Positions 49,017 through 60,684 of a stretch of 64,000 nucleotides of DNA are shown here, in pieces. The position numbers and the translations under genes were made by a program. Every line of letters begins with the position of its first letter. Within the stretch, counting starts at the first letter, position 1. The notes under the pieces are model-generated. The model had not been told where the DNA came from, did no database searches, and saw nothing but the letters and a program-made list of their open reading frames with translations. The DNA comes from Aliikangiella marina. Its GTDB lineage: Bacteria > Pseudomonadota > Gammaproteobacteria > Enterobacterales > Kangiellaceae. The DNA lies in NCBI RefSeq assembly GCF_007004765.1, contig NZ_VIKR01000001.1:1488001-1552000 (forward strand), written 5' to 3'.

Positions 49017-49676
49017 ATGGCATTATCTAGAGAACAAATTGCAATGCGCGTCGCGCAAGAGTTACAAGATGGTTATTATGTAAACCTTGGGATAGGTATA
49101 CCCACCCTAGTTGCAAATTATGTCCCTGAAGGTATGCAAGTCATGCTTCAGTCTGAAAATGGTCTTTTAGGTATGGGACCGTACCCGACTGAGGACGAAG
49201 TTGATGCTGACATGATCAATGCAGGAAAGGAAACGGTAACGGCGATCACTGGCGCGTCAATTTTTTCATCCGCGGAAAGCTTCGCGATGATTCGCGGTGG
49301 ACACGTCGATTTAACGGTGCTTGGTGCATTTGAAGTTGATCAACTTGGCAACATCGCTTCTTACATGATCCCTGGAAAGTTGGTTAAAGGCATGGGCGGC
49401 GCGATGGATCTTGTTGCCGGCGCGCAAAATATCGTCGTCACAATGACACACGCCGATAAGCGAGGAAACTCTAAACTACTCGAAAAATGTACACTACCTC
49501 TGACCGGTGTCGACTGTATCAAAAAAGTGGTAACCGACCTGGCAGTTATGGAAATAAAAGATGGCGCTTTTTACCTTTTAGAAAGAGCGCCGGGCGTGTC
49601 AGTCGAAGAAATTCAGCAAAAGACAGCCGGTAAGCTCATTGTTAATGGTGAGATACCCGAAATGCAGTTCGATTGA
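49017..49676 (+). CDS. scoB: 3-oxoacid CoA-transferase subunit B
   Basis: This 219-aa beta subunit bears the catalytic glutamate, Glu47 in QSENGLLGMGPYP, that forms the enzyme-CoA thioester. Other family blocks: NLGIGIPTLVANYVP and MGGAMDLVAGAQ. It lies 11 bp after scoA with GGGAGG as ribosome site, and is the last gene of the liu-sco operon, before a strong terminator. Confidence 0.97.
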   Translation: MALSREQIAMRVAQELQDGYYVNLGIGIPTLVANYVPEGMQVMLQSENGLLGMGPYPTEDEVDADMINAGKETVTAITGASIFSSAESFAMIRGGHVDLTVLGAFEVDQLGNIASYMIPGKLVKGMGGAMDLVAGAQNIVVTMTHADKRGNSKLLEKCTLPLTGVDCIKKVVTDLAVMEIKDGAFYLLERAPGVSVEEIQQKTAGKLIVNGEIPEMQFD

Positions 49677-49718
49677 TTTAAAATATCATACTAAACAAAT
49701 ATCATTTCGATAATGAAT

Positions 49719-49751
49719 AAGAGGTACACGATCCGTGTATCTCTTTTTTTT
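49719..49751 (+). terminator. Intrinsic terminator of the liu-sco operon
   Basis: An 11-12 bp stem (AGAGGTACACG/CGTGTATCTCT, one G-T pair) with a 3-base ATC loop is followed by eight T, 42 bp after scoB. Confidence 0.95.
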
Positions 49752-49769
49752 TAATGCTATGCTGTAGGT

Positions 49770-50492
49770 ATGCTGCCATACTTAAACGCTGACACTCCTT
49801 TTCCAAATGTTGACGATGCTCTTGTCGAGCCTAATGGCTTACTTGCTGCCGGCGCCGACTTATCATCGGAACGGCTTATGCGAGCCTATCAAAAAGGAAT
49901 TTTCCCCTGGTATTCTCCCGGAGAGCCTATTCTTTGGTGGTCTCCCGATCCACGTGCGGTTTTCTTCGTGGATAATTTTAAGATCAGGAAAAGCGTCAAA
50001 AAGGCACTTAAAAACAATGATTTAACAGTCACCCTCAATAAAGACTTTAAACAAGTGATACAGGAGTGTGCAGCTCCTCGCAGCGATGATAATGGAACCT
50101 GGATAACCAATGAGATGTTGCTCGCCTACGCGTCTTTGCACCATCACGGACACGCCCATTCTGTTGAAGTTTGGCAAGATGGAAAACTAGTTGGTGGAAT
50201 CTATGGCGTGGCTACTGGCTCAATCTTTTGCGGCGAATCGATGTTTAGTCGGATTTCAGAAGGGTCAAAAATTGCGCTGACGTGCTTAATTTATTACCTC
50301 AAAGCGCACGGCTTTAAACTTATTGATTGCCAAATTGAGAACCCTCATTTAAATAAGTTGGGTTCAACGCTTATCTCTCGTGATGTCTATCTCGAACTGT
50401 TAAGCAATGGTCAGTCTTTTAATCCCAGTAAGATAATGTGGGAGCCAAAAACTTTGAATTGGAAAAAACTATTGGGACTCTGTGATGTCTAG
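49770..50492 (+). CDS. aat: Leucyl/phenylalanyl-tRNA-protein transferase
   Basis: Aat attaches Leu or Phe to proteins with N-terminal Lys or Arg, making them N-degrons for ClpS/ClpAP. The 240-aa protein shows the family blocks GLLAAGADLSSERLMRAY, GIFPWYSPGEPILWWSPDPR and GVATGSIFCGESMFS. It begins a three-gene group with bpt and infA, opposite clpA-clpS. Its stop overlaps the start of bpt by eight bases. Confidence 0.97.
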   Translation: MLPYLNADTPFPNVDDALVEPNGLLAAGADLSSERLMRAYQKGIFPWYSPGEPILWWSPDPRAVFFVDNFKIRKSVKKALKNNDLTVTLNKDFKQVIQECAAPRSDDNGTWITNEMLLAYASLHHHGHAHSVEVWQDGKLVGGIYGVATGSIFCGESMFSRISEGSKIALTCLIYYLKAHGFKLIDCQIENPHLNKLGSTLISRDVYLELLSNGQSFNPSKIMWEPKTLNWKKLLGLCDV

Positions 50493-51207
50493 TCAATTTA
50501 AGCCGATACCACTCAGCTTTTTTATTACACCACCCCATAACTGTCCTTACTTAAAGGATCAACAATCCAAAACCATTTTCCTATCTCCAGAAGTACAGAC
50601 CAATACCATTATCTATTCCGCGCTTCTAGAGAAAGGCTTCAGGCGCAGTGGCGAACACATTTACCGGCCGCAATGTGAAAATTGTAATGCTTGTATTTCT
50701 GTGAGAATTCCTACTGACCAATTTAAGATGACTCGCAGCCAGAAACGGGTCTATAAAAAGCTCAGTCATTTTACGACCAAAACAGAGCCGGCTCATTTTA
50801 ACCAGCAACACTTCCAGCTATTTGATAAGTATATATCGACTCGTCACAGAGATGGAGATATGTATCCTACTTCAACCCATCAGTATCAAGATTTTCTGCT
50901 ATGCGACTGGCTTGAATGTAATTACCTAAACTTTTGGGATATCAGTACTCAAAAACTGGTTGCCACTTGTGTTTACGACGTGGTGAGTGATGGCTTATCC
51001 GCTGTATACACTTACTTTGATCCAGACTATGAAAAGTTTAGTCTTGGAAAGTTGGCGATACTCAAGTTGATTGATATCGCTGCCAAGCGTAACTTACCTT
51101 ATGTCTATTTGGGCTATTGGATTAAAGAGAGCCAAAAAATGTCTTATAAAGGTGATTATCGACCGCTCGAATGTTTCGTCAATGATAAATGGATTACGCT
51201 CAATTAA
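50485..51207 (+). CDS. bpt: Aspartate/glutamate leucyltransferase (Bpt)
   Basis: Bpt (Ate-like) adds Leu to proteins with N-terminal Asp or Glu, feeding the ClpS pathway. The protein has 241 aa from the ATG at 50485. It has the N-terminal Cys-rich segment YRPQCENCNACISVRIP and the C-terminal GNAT-like half with YLGYWIKESQKMSYK. It overlaps aat by 8 bp, indicating coupled translation. GTG at 50482 is an alternative start of no consequence. Confidence 0.95.
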   Translation: MSSQFKPIPLSFFITPPHNCPYLKDQQSKTIFLSPEVQTNTIIYSALLEKGFRRSGEHIYRPQCENCNACISVRIPTDQFKMTRSQKRVYKKLSHFTTKTEPAHFNQQHFQLFDKYISTRHRDGDMYPTSTHQYQDFLLCDWLECNYLNFWDISTQKLVATCVYDVVSDGLSAVYTYFDPDYEKFSLGKLAILKLIDIAAKRNLPYVYLGYWIKESQKMSYKGDYRPLECFVNDKWITLN

Positions 51208-51339
51208 AGTTAACTCACAGCCTATTTGACAACTCTTGTGAAAATCTTTGTTATTCGAAAATTTTACTTAATACCGTCTGTTAATTTCACTATTGACTCA
51301 ATTCCCAATCTTCTCAAAAAGCCTTTGATTATTGGTTGA

Positions 51340-51612
<273 letters not shown>

Positions 51613-51707
51613 ACGCTCCAATCAGGCATTGTACTTTTGGTTCGGCGCAAAAGCTTGGCCGTCAGATTAATACCATCAGATTCGTGTCATTGATTCGAAA
51701 TACCGAT

Positions 51708-51735
51708 AAAAAAGCAGGCTTCACGCCTGCTTTTT
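51708..51735. terminator. Bidirectional terminator between infA and clpA
   Basis: The 11-bp stem AAAAAGCAGGC/GCCTGCTTTTT has a 5-base loop, with T runs for both directions, between convergent infA and clpA. Confidence 0.93.
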
Positions 51736-51762
51736 ACTTTCTATCCACTACTATGCTTCTTG

Positions 51763-54042
51763 TTATTGCTTAATAGCGAGCTCTTGCTTTTTCTTAATTG
51801 AAAAAGTGAGTTTTTCCTTCTTCTCATCATAGCCAACAGTAACCTGACCACCATTCGCTAAACGTCCAAACAACAACTCATCAGCCAGTTCTTTCTTAAT
51901 TTTCTCGCGTATCACCCGCGCCATCGGTCTAGCCCCCATAGTCTCATCGAATCCTTGCTTGGCTAACCACTGACGAGCATCTTGCGTCACTTCTAAAGAT
52001 ACGCCTTTATTATCAAGCTGGCTTTGCAACTCGACAATAAACTTATCGACAACCGAACAAATAACTTCCATATCGAGAGGGTTAAACCAAACGATAGCGT
52101 CTAAGCGGTTTCGAAACTCTGGCGAAAATACCCGATTAATAACTTCTAGGTTGTCCTTATCTTTTGACTGCAAGTTAAAGCCGATTCCTGGCTTCTCGAG
52201 CTCTGCGGCACCGGCATTAGTTGTCATAATAAGAATCACGTTTCTGAAATCAGCTTTTCTCCCGTTGTTGTCGGTTAACGTACCGTGGTCCATGACCTGG
52301 AGTAGCAAGTTATAGACATCAGTGTGGGCTTTTTCAATTTCATCTAACAGAACCACCGCATAAGGATGCTTTGTAACAGCTTCTGTAAGCAGTCCACCTT
52401 GATCATAACCAACATAACCTGGAGGGGCACCAATCAATCGAGATACGGTATGTGCTTCCATATACTCAGACATGTCGAATCGAATAAATTCGATCCCCAT
52501 AATTTTTGCCAACTGTTTAGTGACCTCAGTTTTACCAACCCCGGTTGGTCCAGCCAGTAGAAAGCTTCCGATCGGTTTATCTTCGATGCCAAGGCCTGAG
52601 CGCGAGAGTTTGATGGCATCAGCCAAGGTGACTATCGCTTGATCTTGTCCGAAAACAACCATTTTTAAATTGCGTTCTAGATTCTTCAACGACTCTTTAT
52701 CGGATGTAGAAACCGTCTTGGCTGGTATTTTCGCCATTTTAGCAATGATCGATTCGATGTCTTTTACGGAAATTTTCTTTTCGCGTGTTTCTGGATCTTG
52801 CATTTGTCGGTTCGCACCAGCTTCATCGATAACGTCAATAGCCTTGTCTGGCAGCTGACGATCGTTTATGTATCTTGCCGCAAGTTCTGCTGCTGAATGA
52901 AGCGCCGCGTCAGAGTATGAGACTTCATGGTGTTGTTCATATCGAGAACGTAATCCTTTTAAAATATCAACAGTGTCAGCGACGCTCGGCTCCTCGATAT
53001 CCACTTTCTGAAAGCGTCTGGTTAATGCTCGGTCTTTCTCGAAAATTCCTCGATACTCTTGAAAAGTAGTAGAGCCCATACACTTCAATTCACCGTTAGC
53101 AAGCATTGGCTTTATCAGGTTTGAGGCATCCATCACCCCACCCGAAGCGGAACCCGCACCGATAATGGTGTGGATCTCATCAATAAATAACACTGAATGC
53201 TCTTTCGCTTTTAATTCTGCAAGCACCGCTTTCAAACGCTTCTCAAAGTCACCACGATACTTTGTACCAGCAAGCAACGCACCAAGATCGAGTGAGAATA
53301 TCTGACAATCCTGAATTACTTCAGGTACTTCACCGTCAACTATACGCTTGGCTAAGCCTTCTGCAATCGCGGTCTTGCCAACGCCGGCTTCACCAACGAA
53401 CAAAGGATTATTCTTGCGACGGCGGGAGAGTATTTGGACCGTTCGTTCGAGTTCTAGATCACGACCTATTAGTGGGTCGATTTTACCATCGAGCGCTTGC
53501 TGGTTGAGGTGCACTGTGTAAGATTCCAAGGCAGTCGGTTGCTTGTTCTGACTCTCCTTCTCGCTTCCATCAAACTCAATGCTCTCTTCTTCTTGCTCTT
53601 CATTAGGAATTTTAGAGATTCCATGTGAGATATAATTCACAATATCAAGCCGAGAGATATCTTGCTGTTGTAATAAGTAAACAGCTTGGCTCTCTTGCTC
53701 ACTGAAAATCGCAACTAAAATATTGGCACCTGTCACCTCTTTTTTACCAGAAGATTGCACATGGAAAACAGCCCTTTGCAACACGCGCTGGAAGCCTAGC
53801 GTTGGCTGAGTTTCCACTTCGCCCACATCCGCGGGCAAAATATGGCTGGTTTCCTCAATGAAATTAACGAGTTGCCTATGAAGTTTTTCTACATCAGCAC
53901 CGCAAGCTCGCAATACACTGACGGAATTGGCGTTATCGAGAAGCGCAAGTAACAAATGCTCTACGGTCATGTATTCATGACGTTTTTCGCGAGCATCGGT
54001 AAATGCCAGGTTTAAGGTAAGTTCTAAATCTTTACTCAACAT
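51763..54042 (-). CDS. clpA: ATP-dependent Clp protease ATP-binding subunit ClpA
   Basis: ClpA is the AAA+ unfoldase of ClpAP. The 759 aa (E. coli 758) comprise the N domain (1-145, ClpS docking), D1 with Walker [15 protein letters not shown] and D2 with Walker [15 protein letters not shown]. The ClpP-binding loop motif IGF is seen near KPGIGFN. A charged linker ([17 protein letters not shown]) follows the N domain. It is 71 bp downstream of clpS, in the same transcript, and converges with infA. Confidence 0.98.
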   Translation of the reverse strand: MLSKDLELTLNLAFTDAREKRHEYMTVEHLLLALLDNANSVSVLRACGADVEKLHRQLVNFIEETSHILPADVGEVETQPTLGFQRVLQRAVFHVQSSGKKEVTGANILVAIFSEQESQAVYLLQQQDISRLDIVNYISHGISKIPNEEQEEESIEFDGSEKESQNKQPTALESYTVHLNQQALDGKIDPLIGRDLELERTVQILSRRRKNNPLFVGEAGVGKTAIAEGLAKRIVDGEVPEVIQDCQIFSLDLGALLAGTKYRGDFEKRLKAVLAELKAKEHSVLFIDEIHTIIGAGSASGGVMDASNLIKPMLANGELKCMGSTTFQEYRGIFEKDRALTRRFQKVDIEEPSVADTVDILKGLRSRYEQHHEVSYSDAALHSAAELAARYINDRQLPDKAIDVIDEAGANRQMQDPETREKKISVKDIESIIAKMAKIPAKTVSTSDKESLKNLERNLKMVVFGQDQAIVTLADAIKLSRSGLGIEDKPIGSFLLAGPTGVGKTEVTKQLAKIMGIEFIRFDMSEYMEAHTVSRLIGAPPGYVGYDQGGLLTEAVTKHPYAVVLLDEIEKAHTDVYNLLLQVMDHGTLTDNNGRKADFRNVILIMTTNAGAAELEKPGIGFNLQSKDKDNLEVINRVFSPEFRNRLDAIVWFNPLDMEVICSVVDKFIVELQSQLDNKGVSLEVTQDARQWLAKQGFDETMGARPMARVIREKIKKELADELLFGRLANGGQVTVGYDEKKEKLTFSIKKKQELAIKQ

Positions 54043-54113
54043 CTTAAGTACACCTTATTTCATTTAAAACCAACTTCCAGGATTATCGAGTGACAACAAA
54101 TAATGCTCCCGCC

Positions 54114-54434
54114 TCATTCCGCTTCCATAGTGCTCATCAGTGGATGATCGTTTGCTCTCGCATAGTCATTCACTAGTGCCACTTTGGTTTCGGCAACATC
54201 ACTGGTAAATATTCCCGCAGTGCCTTGTCCTTCATAATGGATTTGTAACATGACTCTGGTCGCTTTTTCTGTGTCCATATGGAAGAAGCGTTTGAGCACG
54301 TTTACAACAAAATCCATCGGGGTATAGTCATCATTGAGGATTAATACTTTGTACATTCGCGGCTTTTTCGTTTCAGGCTGCGATTCCTCAACAACGAGTC
54401 CATGATCTTCCTCACGAATATTTTCGTTGCTCAT
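54114..54434 (-). CDS. clpS: ClpS adaptor for N-degron substrates
   Basis: ClpS binds N-terminal Leu, Phe, Tyr and Trp and delivers proteins to ClpA. The 106-aa protein has a disordered N-terminal tail and the recognition pocket residues [11 protein letters not shown] and the His of IHYEGQG. It is the natural partner of the aat and bpt products encoded 2-4 kb away. clpS-clpA form an operon; cspD is divergent. Confidence 0.98.
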   Translation of the reverse strand: MSNENIREEDHGLVVEESQPETKKPRMYKVLILNDDYTPMDFVVNVLKRFFHMDTEKATRVMLQIHYEGQGTAGIFTSDVAETKVALVNDYARANDHPLMSTMEAE

Positions 54435-54877
54435 AATTTAATTCTAGTCAATCAATTTAAAAATGCAGTATTTTCTGAAGGTTTAATTTCGGAGCGTGCA
54501 AACGAGATTATTAATGTCCTCTATCCACACACTAGTGTCAAAAGCTTTCATCTTTAGTCTAAACTTTTTAGCAATATGAATGTTAAACAACCATAAATAC
54601 GACGATAAAAGGTAGCTCTATTCTATAAAAAGTAAATGGGGCACCACTAGCTATTTTTCAATATAAATTTGCCACTAATGACCAATTTATTCATCTCGAT
54701 TCGTGATGAAGCCGGCGATACACTTGACATAAAACTTGAATTATGCGATTCATTGATGCGCTTTCATAAAAGCTGTTGACGAATACACAAGAAATATTGG
54801 GGTAACGCGTAAAATAAAGCTGTAAGCGCGTTATCTTGATGGTTATTCACATATGAAGGGAAAACGAGGAGTAAATG
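54435..54877. other. Divergent clpS / cspD intergenic region
   Basis: These 443 bp carry no gene. They contain -35-like TTGACA/TTGACG hexamers (near 54725 and 54775) without convincing -10 partners. The length fits a complex stationary-phase/cold-shock leader for cspD. The serW tRNA found near this locus in E. coli is not present. Confidence 0.5.
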
Positions 54878-55114
54878 ATGGCAACAGGTACAGTCAAGTG
54901 GTTCAATAATGCAAAGGGATATGGTTTCATTCGTCCAGATAGCGGCGGAGATGACATTTTTGCCCACTATTCGACCATAGAAATGGATGGCTACAAAAGC
55001 CTAAAAGCTGGCCAGGAAGTGGCTTTCGACACCTGCGAAGGCCCAAAAGGTTTGCATGCTTTGGATATCACCCCAGTCGGTGGTGAAATCGTACAAAGCC
55101 AAACTGACGAATAA
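54878..55114 (+). CDS. cspD: Cold-shock-domain protein CspD-like
   Basis: This 78-aa cold-shock protein binds single-stranded nucleic acid; E. coli CspD inhibits replication in stationary phase. RNP1 (KGYGFI) and RNP2 (DIFAHYS) are intact, and the extra C-terminal tail after residue 70 is the CspD rather than CspA form. Position beside clpS supports CspD. Two adjacent ATGs exist; the second (54878) is six bases from AGGAG and gives the usual MATGTVKWF start. Confidence 0.94.
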   Translation: MATGTVKWFNNAKGYGFIRPDSGGDDIFAHYSTIEMDGYKSLKAGQEVAFDTCEGPKGLHALDITPVGGEIVQSQTDE

Positions 55115-55269
55115 TTTCGGGTCCACTGATAGGTGGGCTAATCCAATTTAATCTCTCGCTGCAATGAGTTGCCACTAAGGCAGCTCGTCTGAAAGAAGAT
55201 TCAGAGTTATTTCTGCGATAAGCAGCAGCGTACAAAATCGACTCAAAAAACCGGCTAATTCATCCAAAA

Positions 55270-55299
55270 AAATGGCGATATTCGACAATATCGCCATTT
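55270..55299 (-). terminator. Intrinsic terminator of icd
   Basis: A 13-bp perfect stem AAATGGCGATATT/AATATCGCCATTT with a 4-base loop is followed on the minus strand by a T run, 30 bp after the icd stop. Confidence 0.9.
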
Positions 55300-55328
55300 A
55301 TTCGATAAAAATCTAAATAGATTGCTTC

Positions 55329-57584
<2,256 letters not shown>

Positions 57585-57756
57585 TTAAGAGTTTAATCGG
57601 CAATTAGTGCATTTTCGGCCCAAAATAGCCAAACTGACGCATTTCAGCGGCCGCATTATACGCTAATTATTGGCATTTATTCTAGCGCATTGTCGTGTAT
57701 TCGAATCATTATTGGTCTAAAGTCGAATAGGTTTTCAGCAAAGCTCGCACTTGCTA

Positions 57757-57775
57757 CTAAACTCCCTTAGTTTAG
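57757..57775 (+). promoter_or_regulatory. Hairpin immediately before rluE start codon
   Basis: A perfect 7-bp inverted repeat CTAAACT/AGTTTAG with a 5-base CCCTT loop ends seven bases before the rluE ATG, in the place where a ribosome site should be. No Shine-Dalgarno sequence is visible. Confidence 0.55.
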
Positions 57776-57781
57776 ATTAAA

Positions 57782-58465
57782 ATGGCGTCAAACTCTCAAG
57801 CATCCTCAATTATGCGAAAGCCCAACTCAAGCTCCAAAACGCGACTTTCAACCAACCGTAATTCTTCTCAAAAAGGTAAATCAGGCAAAAGCTTGTCTAA
57901 ACCAGACACCGCACCGGTTTTGGTCCTCCTCAATAAGCCATTCAACACGTTATGTCAGTTTACGGGCGAAGATGGTGATTCTACTTTGGCGGATTACGTA
58001 AAAATTAAATCTGTTTATCCTGCAGGTCGGTTAGACAAAGACTCAGAAGGGCTTTTACTACTCACCAATGATGGTAATTTCCAACACAAAATCAGTCACC
58101 CGAAATTTAAAATGCCGAAGACTTACTGGGTCCAAGTAGAAGGAGTACCTGACGACGAGGCTATTGGAAGATTGCGCCAAGGTGTTGTGCTGAAAGACGG
58201 TAAGACCAAACGAGCCAATGTCCAAATCCTCGAGAGTGCCGCTGTTGAAAGCCGAATTTGGGAGAGAACACCGCCGATTCGTCAGCGACAATCGATACCG
58301 ACAACTTGGATAGAACTAATTATTAGAGAAGGTAAAAACCGTCAAGTTCGCAGGATGACCGCAGCAGTTGGTCACCCAACGCTGCGATTGATTAGAGTTT
58401 CGATAGGCCCGTGGAAATTAGCCAATTTATTACCGGGAGAGTATCAGGTTGAGCCGCTCGGTTAA
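57782..58465 (+). CDS. rluE: 23S rRNA pseudouridine synthase RluE-like (RsuA/RluB/E/F family)
   Basis: This 227-aa pseudouridine synthase has catalytic Asp85 in GRLDKDSEGLLLL and the family blocks LLNKPFNTLCQFT and REGKNRQVRRMTAAVGHPTLRL. It lacks an S4 domain; instead there is a 40-residue Ser/Lys/Asn-rich basic N-terminus, as in E. coli RluE, which modifies U2457 of 23S rRNA. It stands divergent from icd, also the E. coli arrangement (icd/rluE), which supports the subtype. Confidence 0.92.
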   Translation: MASNSQASSIMRKPNSSSKTRLSTNRNSSQKGKSGKSLSKPDTAPVLVLLNKPFNTLCQFTGEDGDSTLADYVKIKSVYPAGRLDKDSEGLLLLTNDGNFQHKISHPKFKMPKTYWVQVEGVPDDEAIGRLRQGVVLKDGKTKRANVQILESAAVESRIWERTPPIRQRQSIPTTWIELIIREGKNRQVRRMTAAVGHPTLRLIRVSIGPWKLANLLPGEYQVEPLG

Positions 58466-58565
58466 ACCATCAGCCAGCGGCAAAATTGCTCGAAGACGCG
58501 TTAGTTACTCTTCGGCCAAATACTTTGGAAGTAAAATTCCGGAAATAAAAACTCGAAAATAAACA

Positions 58566-60650
58566 TCACGCTTGTTTACGACGTCTAGTTAACGCCATTA
58601 CTAACCCAATGAATAGTAACCAATAATGTACTAATCCCCCTCCTCCAGATGAGCTACTCGGCGGTTGCGACTGCGGTGGAGGTGTTGCGGGTGATGAAAC
58701 GGTTAGGGTCTCACTAGTGACCGCGAGGGCGCCACTATTGTCAGTGACAGTAAGGGTCACCTCTTTCTCACCTTCGCTAGCGAACACATAGCTTGAGGTT
58801 ACACCTTCAGCGACATTCCCGTCTCCGAAATCCCACTGGTAACTCTCAATGCTCCCGTCCGGGTCGAGACTGGCCGAGGCATCAAACTGACAACTTAAAT
58901 CAGCACAATTTGCGGTGAAACTGGCACTAGGCGAGGCATTTTCACCCACGCTAATCATGCCCGCTGAAACTGCTCCGGCCTGACCTTGCGAGTTGATAGC
59001 TCTCACGTAAACCAGATGTTGGCCTGGTGGCAAGGTGTCTGTATTGATCGTCGCTTGCGCGGTTTGAGTTGTGGGCGCAGAAGCGTTTGGGTTGTCAAAA
59101 ATAACTTCACGAGTTGCTGTTTCCTGCCAAACTGGGATTCCCAGCGAATACTCGATGCGGTCAACATTGCGCTCGCCACCACTGAGAGCTGTGCGAGTCG
59201 CAGAAGCGGTCACTGACAACTCAACCTGTGTACCAGCGGTTATCGAAACGGATTGATTGGAACCGTTTAAAGTTAACCGAGAAATGTCAGGACCAAAAGG
59301 TATCTGGTATGGAGCACCGACAATTTTTGCCGCATACGAGAGCGCATTGAGATTAGTGTTTTTAACCGAGAAATTATAAGTCGTGCAACTCTGGAAAAAC
59401 TCAGTTCCTAGCTCAAAAGTAATCGCAGGAATACCTAACTCACCATAACTTACATTATCGCTAGTGCCGTCTGTTGGATATAAGCCAACACTCTGCATTG
59501 GAGCGTAGTTATTGAACCAAGCGAGTTTGTGTCCCATTTCAACGAAAGCGGCATCATTGGGGGAAGCTCCCTGTTTGTGCCCATAAGGCCAGAGGACTAA
59601 CTGGCTATAGCTATGAACATCAATATGCATACCTTGAGTATCTTCTGGAGCAGCATCATCATCATTAGGTCCGCGTCTGTCAGGGAATATACTCCGAATA
59701 TAGTTGGAAACCGCTTGCGTTTCTGGCTCTGACTCTGGGCTACTTCCGCGATAGGTACTATCACAGGCAACCCCGCTCGAACCATTCGTCGTTGAGTTCC
59801 AGGTTTGTGCGAAATTTCTGTTGAGGTCGACGCCAACATTACCACCAGGGCAGTGGTTTTGATTAGTATTTTTGCGCTGTAAAATTTGGCCTTCGGCTAT
59901 CTTTCGGCCATCAGGATTCATATGAAATAAGATGTGTACTTCGTGTTGATCGACAATCCATTGCGAATCAGGATTTGTCGCGTAATCCTCTAGTAACAAT
60001 TTAGCAAAATCCAACGTCAACGCCGCAGGCGTATATTCGCGTGCATGCATGGCGCTATGAATAAATAGTATTGGCTTGTCTTTAACAATTGCTTGATTCG
60101 TTATTTTCAATACCATCAAGTCGTAACCCGAACCCGAATTAATTTTTGACCAGGAATCCCCAATATCTATCCATTCTGCCAGTTGTGGGTATTCTTGCTC
60201 TAACCTGGTCGCCTCCGCATAGGTTTCTTCCACCGTTAAATAACACTCATAGCCAGGGATTCCGTCAACACCGAACATCGATAGCGAACTCGCCTTGCTG
60301 CCCCCAGCTTCACGTTTTAAAGATTTAAGCTGCGCAAACTTCGCATTAACGTCTTCTAGCCATTTATCTGCCGAAGAAATTTTGAGATCGAATTCACTCA
60401 GTTTTCTTAAATCTTGATCGTTTAACTCCAGAATCAAGTAACCTTTATCGATGTGGCTTTCAAGAACAGCGTGGTGAAATGAAATGGCAACTTTACGAGC
60501 AAGCTGTTTATTATCTGTAGCGACTTTAAATGCTTTGAGCTGGGCAATATCGCTATGCGCTTGAATAGACAATACGGATAATGTTGCTATCACTAAGAAA
60601 ATTATTTTTATCAATTTCATCTCTATCGACTTGTTGAGTTTTTTCTTCAT
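58566..60650 (-). CDS. Secreted M14 zinc carboxypeptidase with PKD domain and GlyGly-CTERM tail
   Basis: This precursor of about 694 aa is likely exported and surface-sorted. Signal peptide: MKLIKIIFLVIATLSVLSIQA (after a short basic extension). The M14 domain has zinc ligands in HSAMHAREYTP and HIDVHSYSQLVLWPYG and the catalytic Glu in ITFELGTEFF. A PKD domain follows (SYQWDFGDGNV), then a Pro/Ser-rich spacer, SSGGGG, a hydrophobic helix and a basic end RRRKQA, the layout of GlyGly-CTERM proteins processed by rhombosortase after type II secretion. Possible starts: TTG 60665, ATG 60650, ATG 60620; the last gives the tidiest signal. It fits a proteolytic lifestyle. Confidence 0.93.
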   Translation of the reverse strand: MKKKLNKSIEMKLIKIIFLVIATLSVLSIQAHSDIAQLKAFKVATDNKQLARKVAISFHHAVLESHIDKGYLILELNDQDLRKLSEFDLKISSADKWLEDVNAKFAQLKSLKREAGGSKASSLSMFGVDGIPGYECYLTVEETYAEATRLEQEYPQLAEWIDIGDSWSKINSGSGYDLMVLKITNQAIVKDKPILFIHSAMHAREYTPAALTLDFAKLLLEDYATNPDSQWIVDQHEVHILFHMNPDGRKIAEGQILQRKNTNQNHCPGGNVGVDLNRNFAQTWNSTTNGSSGVACDSTYRGSSPESEPETQAVSNYIRSIFPDRRGPNDDDAAPEDTQGMHIDVHSYSQLVLWPYGHKQGASPNDAAFVEMGHKLAWFNNYAPMQSVGLYPTDGTSDNVSYGELGIPAITFELGTEFFQSCTTYNFSVKNTNLNALSYAAKIVGAPYQIPFGPDISRLTLNGSNQSVSITAGTQVELSVTASATRTALSGGERNVDRIEYSLGIPVWQETATREVIFDNPNASAPTTQTAQATINTDTLPPGQHLVYVRAINSQGQAGAVSAGMISVGENASPSASFTANCADLSCQFDASASLDPDGSIESYQWDFGDGNVAEGVTSSYVFASEGEKEVTLTVTDNSGALAVTSETLTVSSPATPPPQSQPPSSSSGGGGLVHYWLLFIGLVMALTRRRKQA

Positions 60651-60684
60651 TGTAACCAGAGTCAAATAGCTAACAAGGTAAATA

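Noticed and set aside
54435-54877. Expected serW-like tRNA near clpA/infA/cspD
   Set aside because: I found no cloverleaf or T-loop GTTCRA-type pattern with CCA end in this or the infA-clpA gap.
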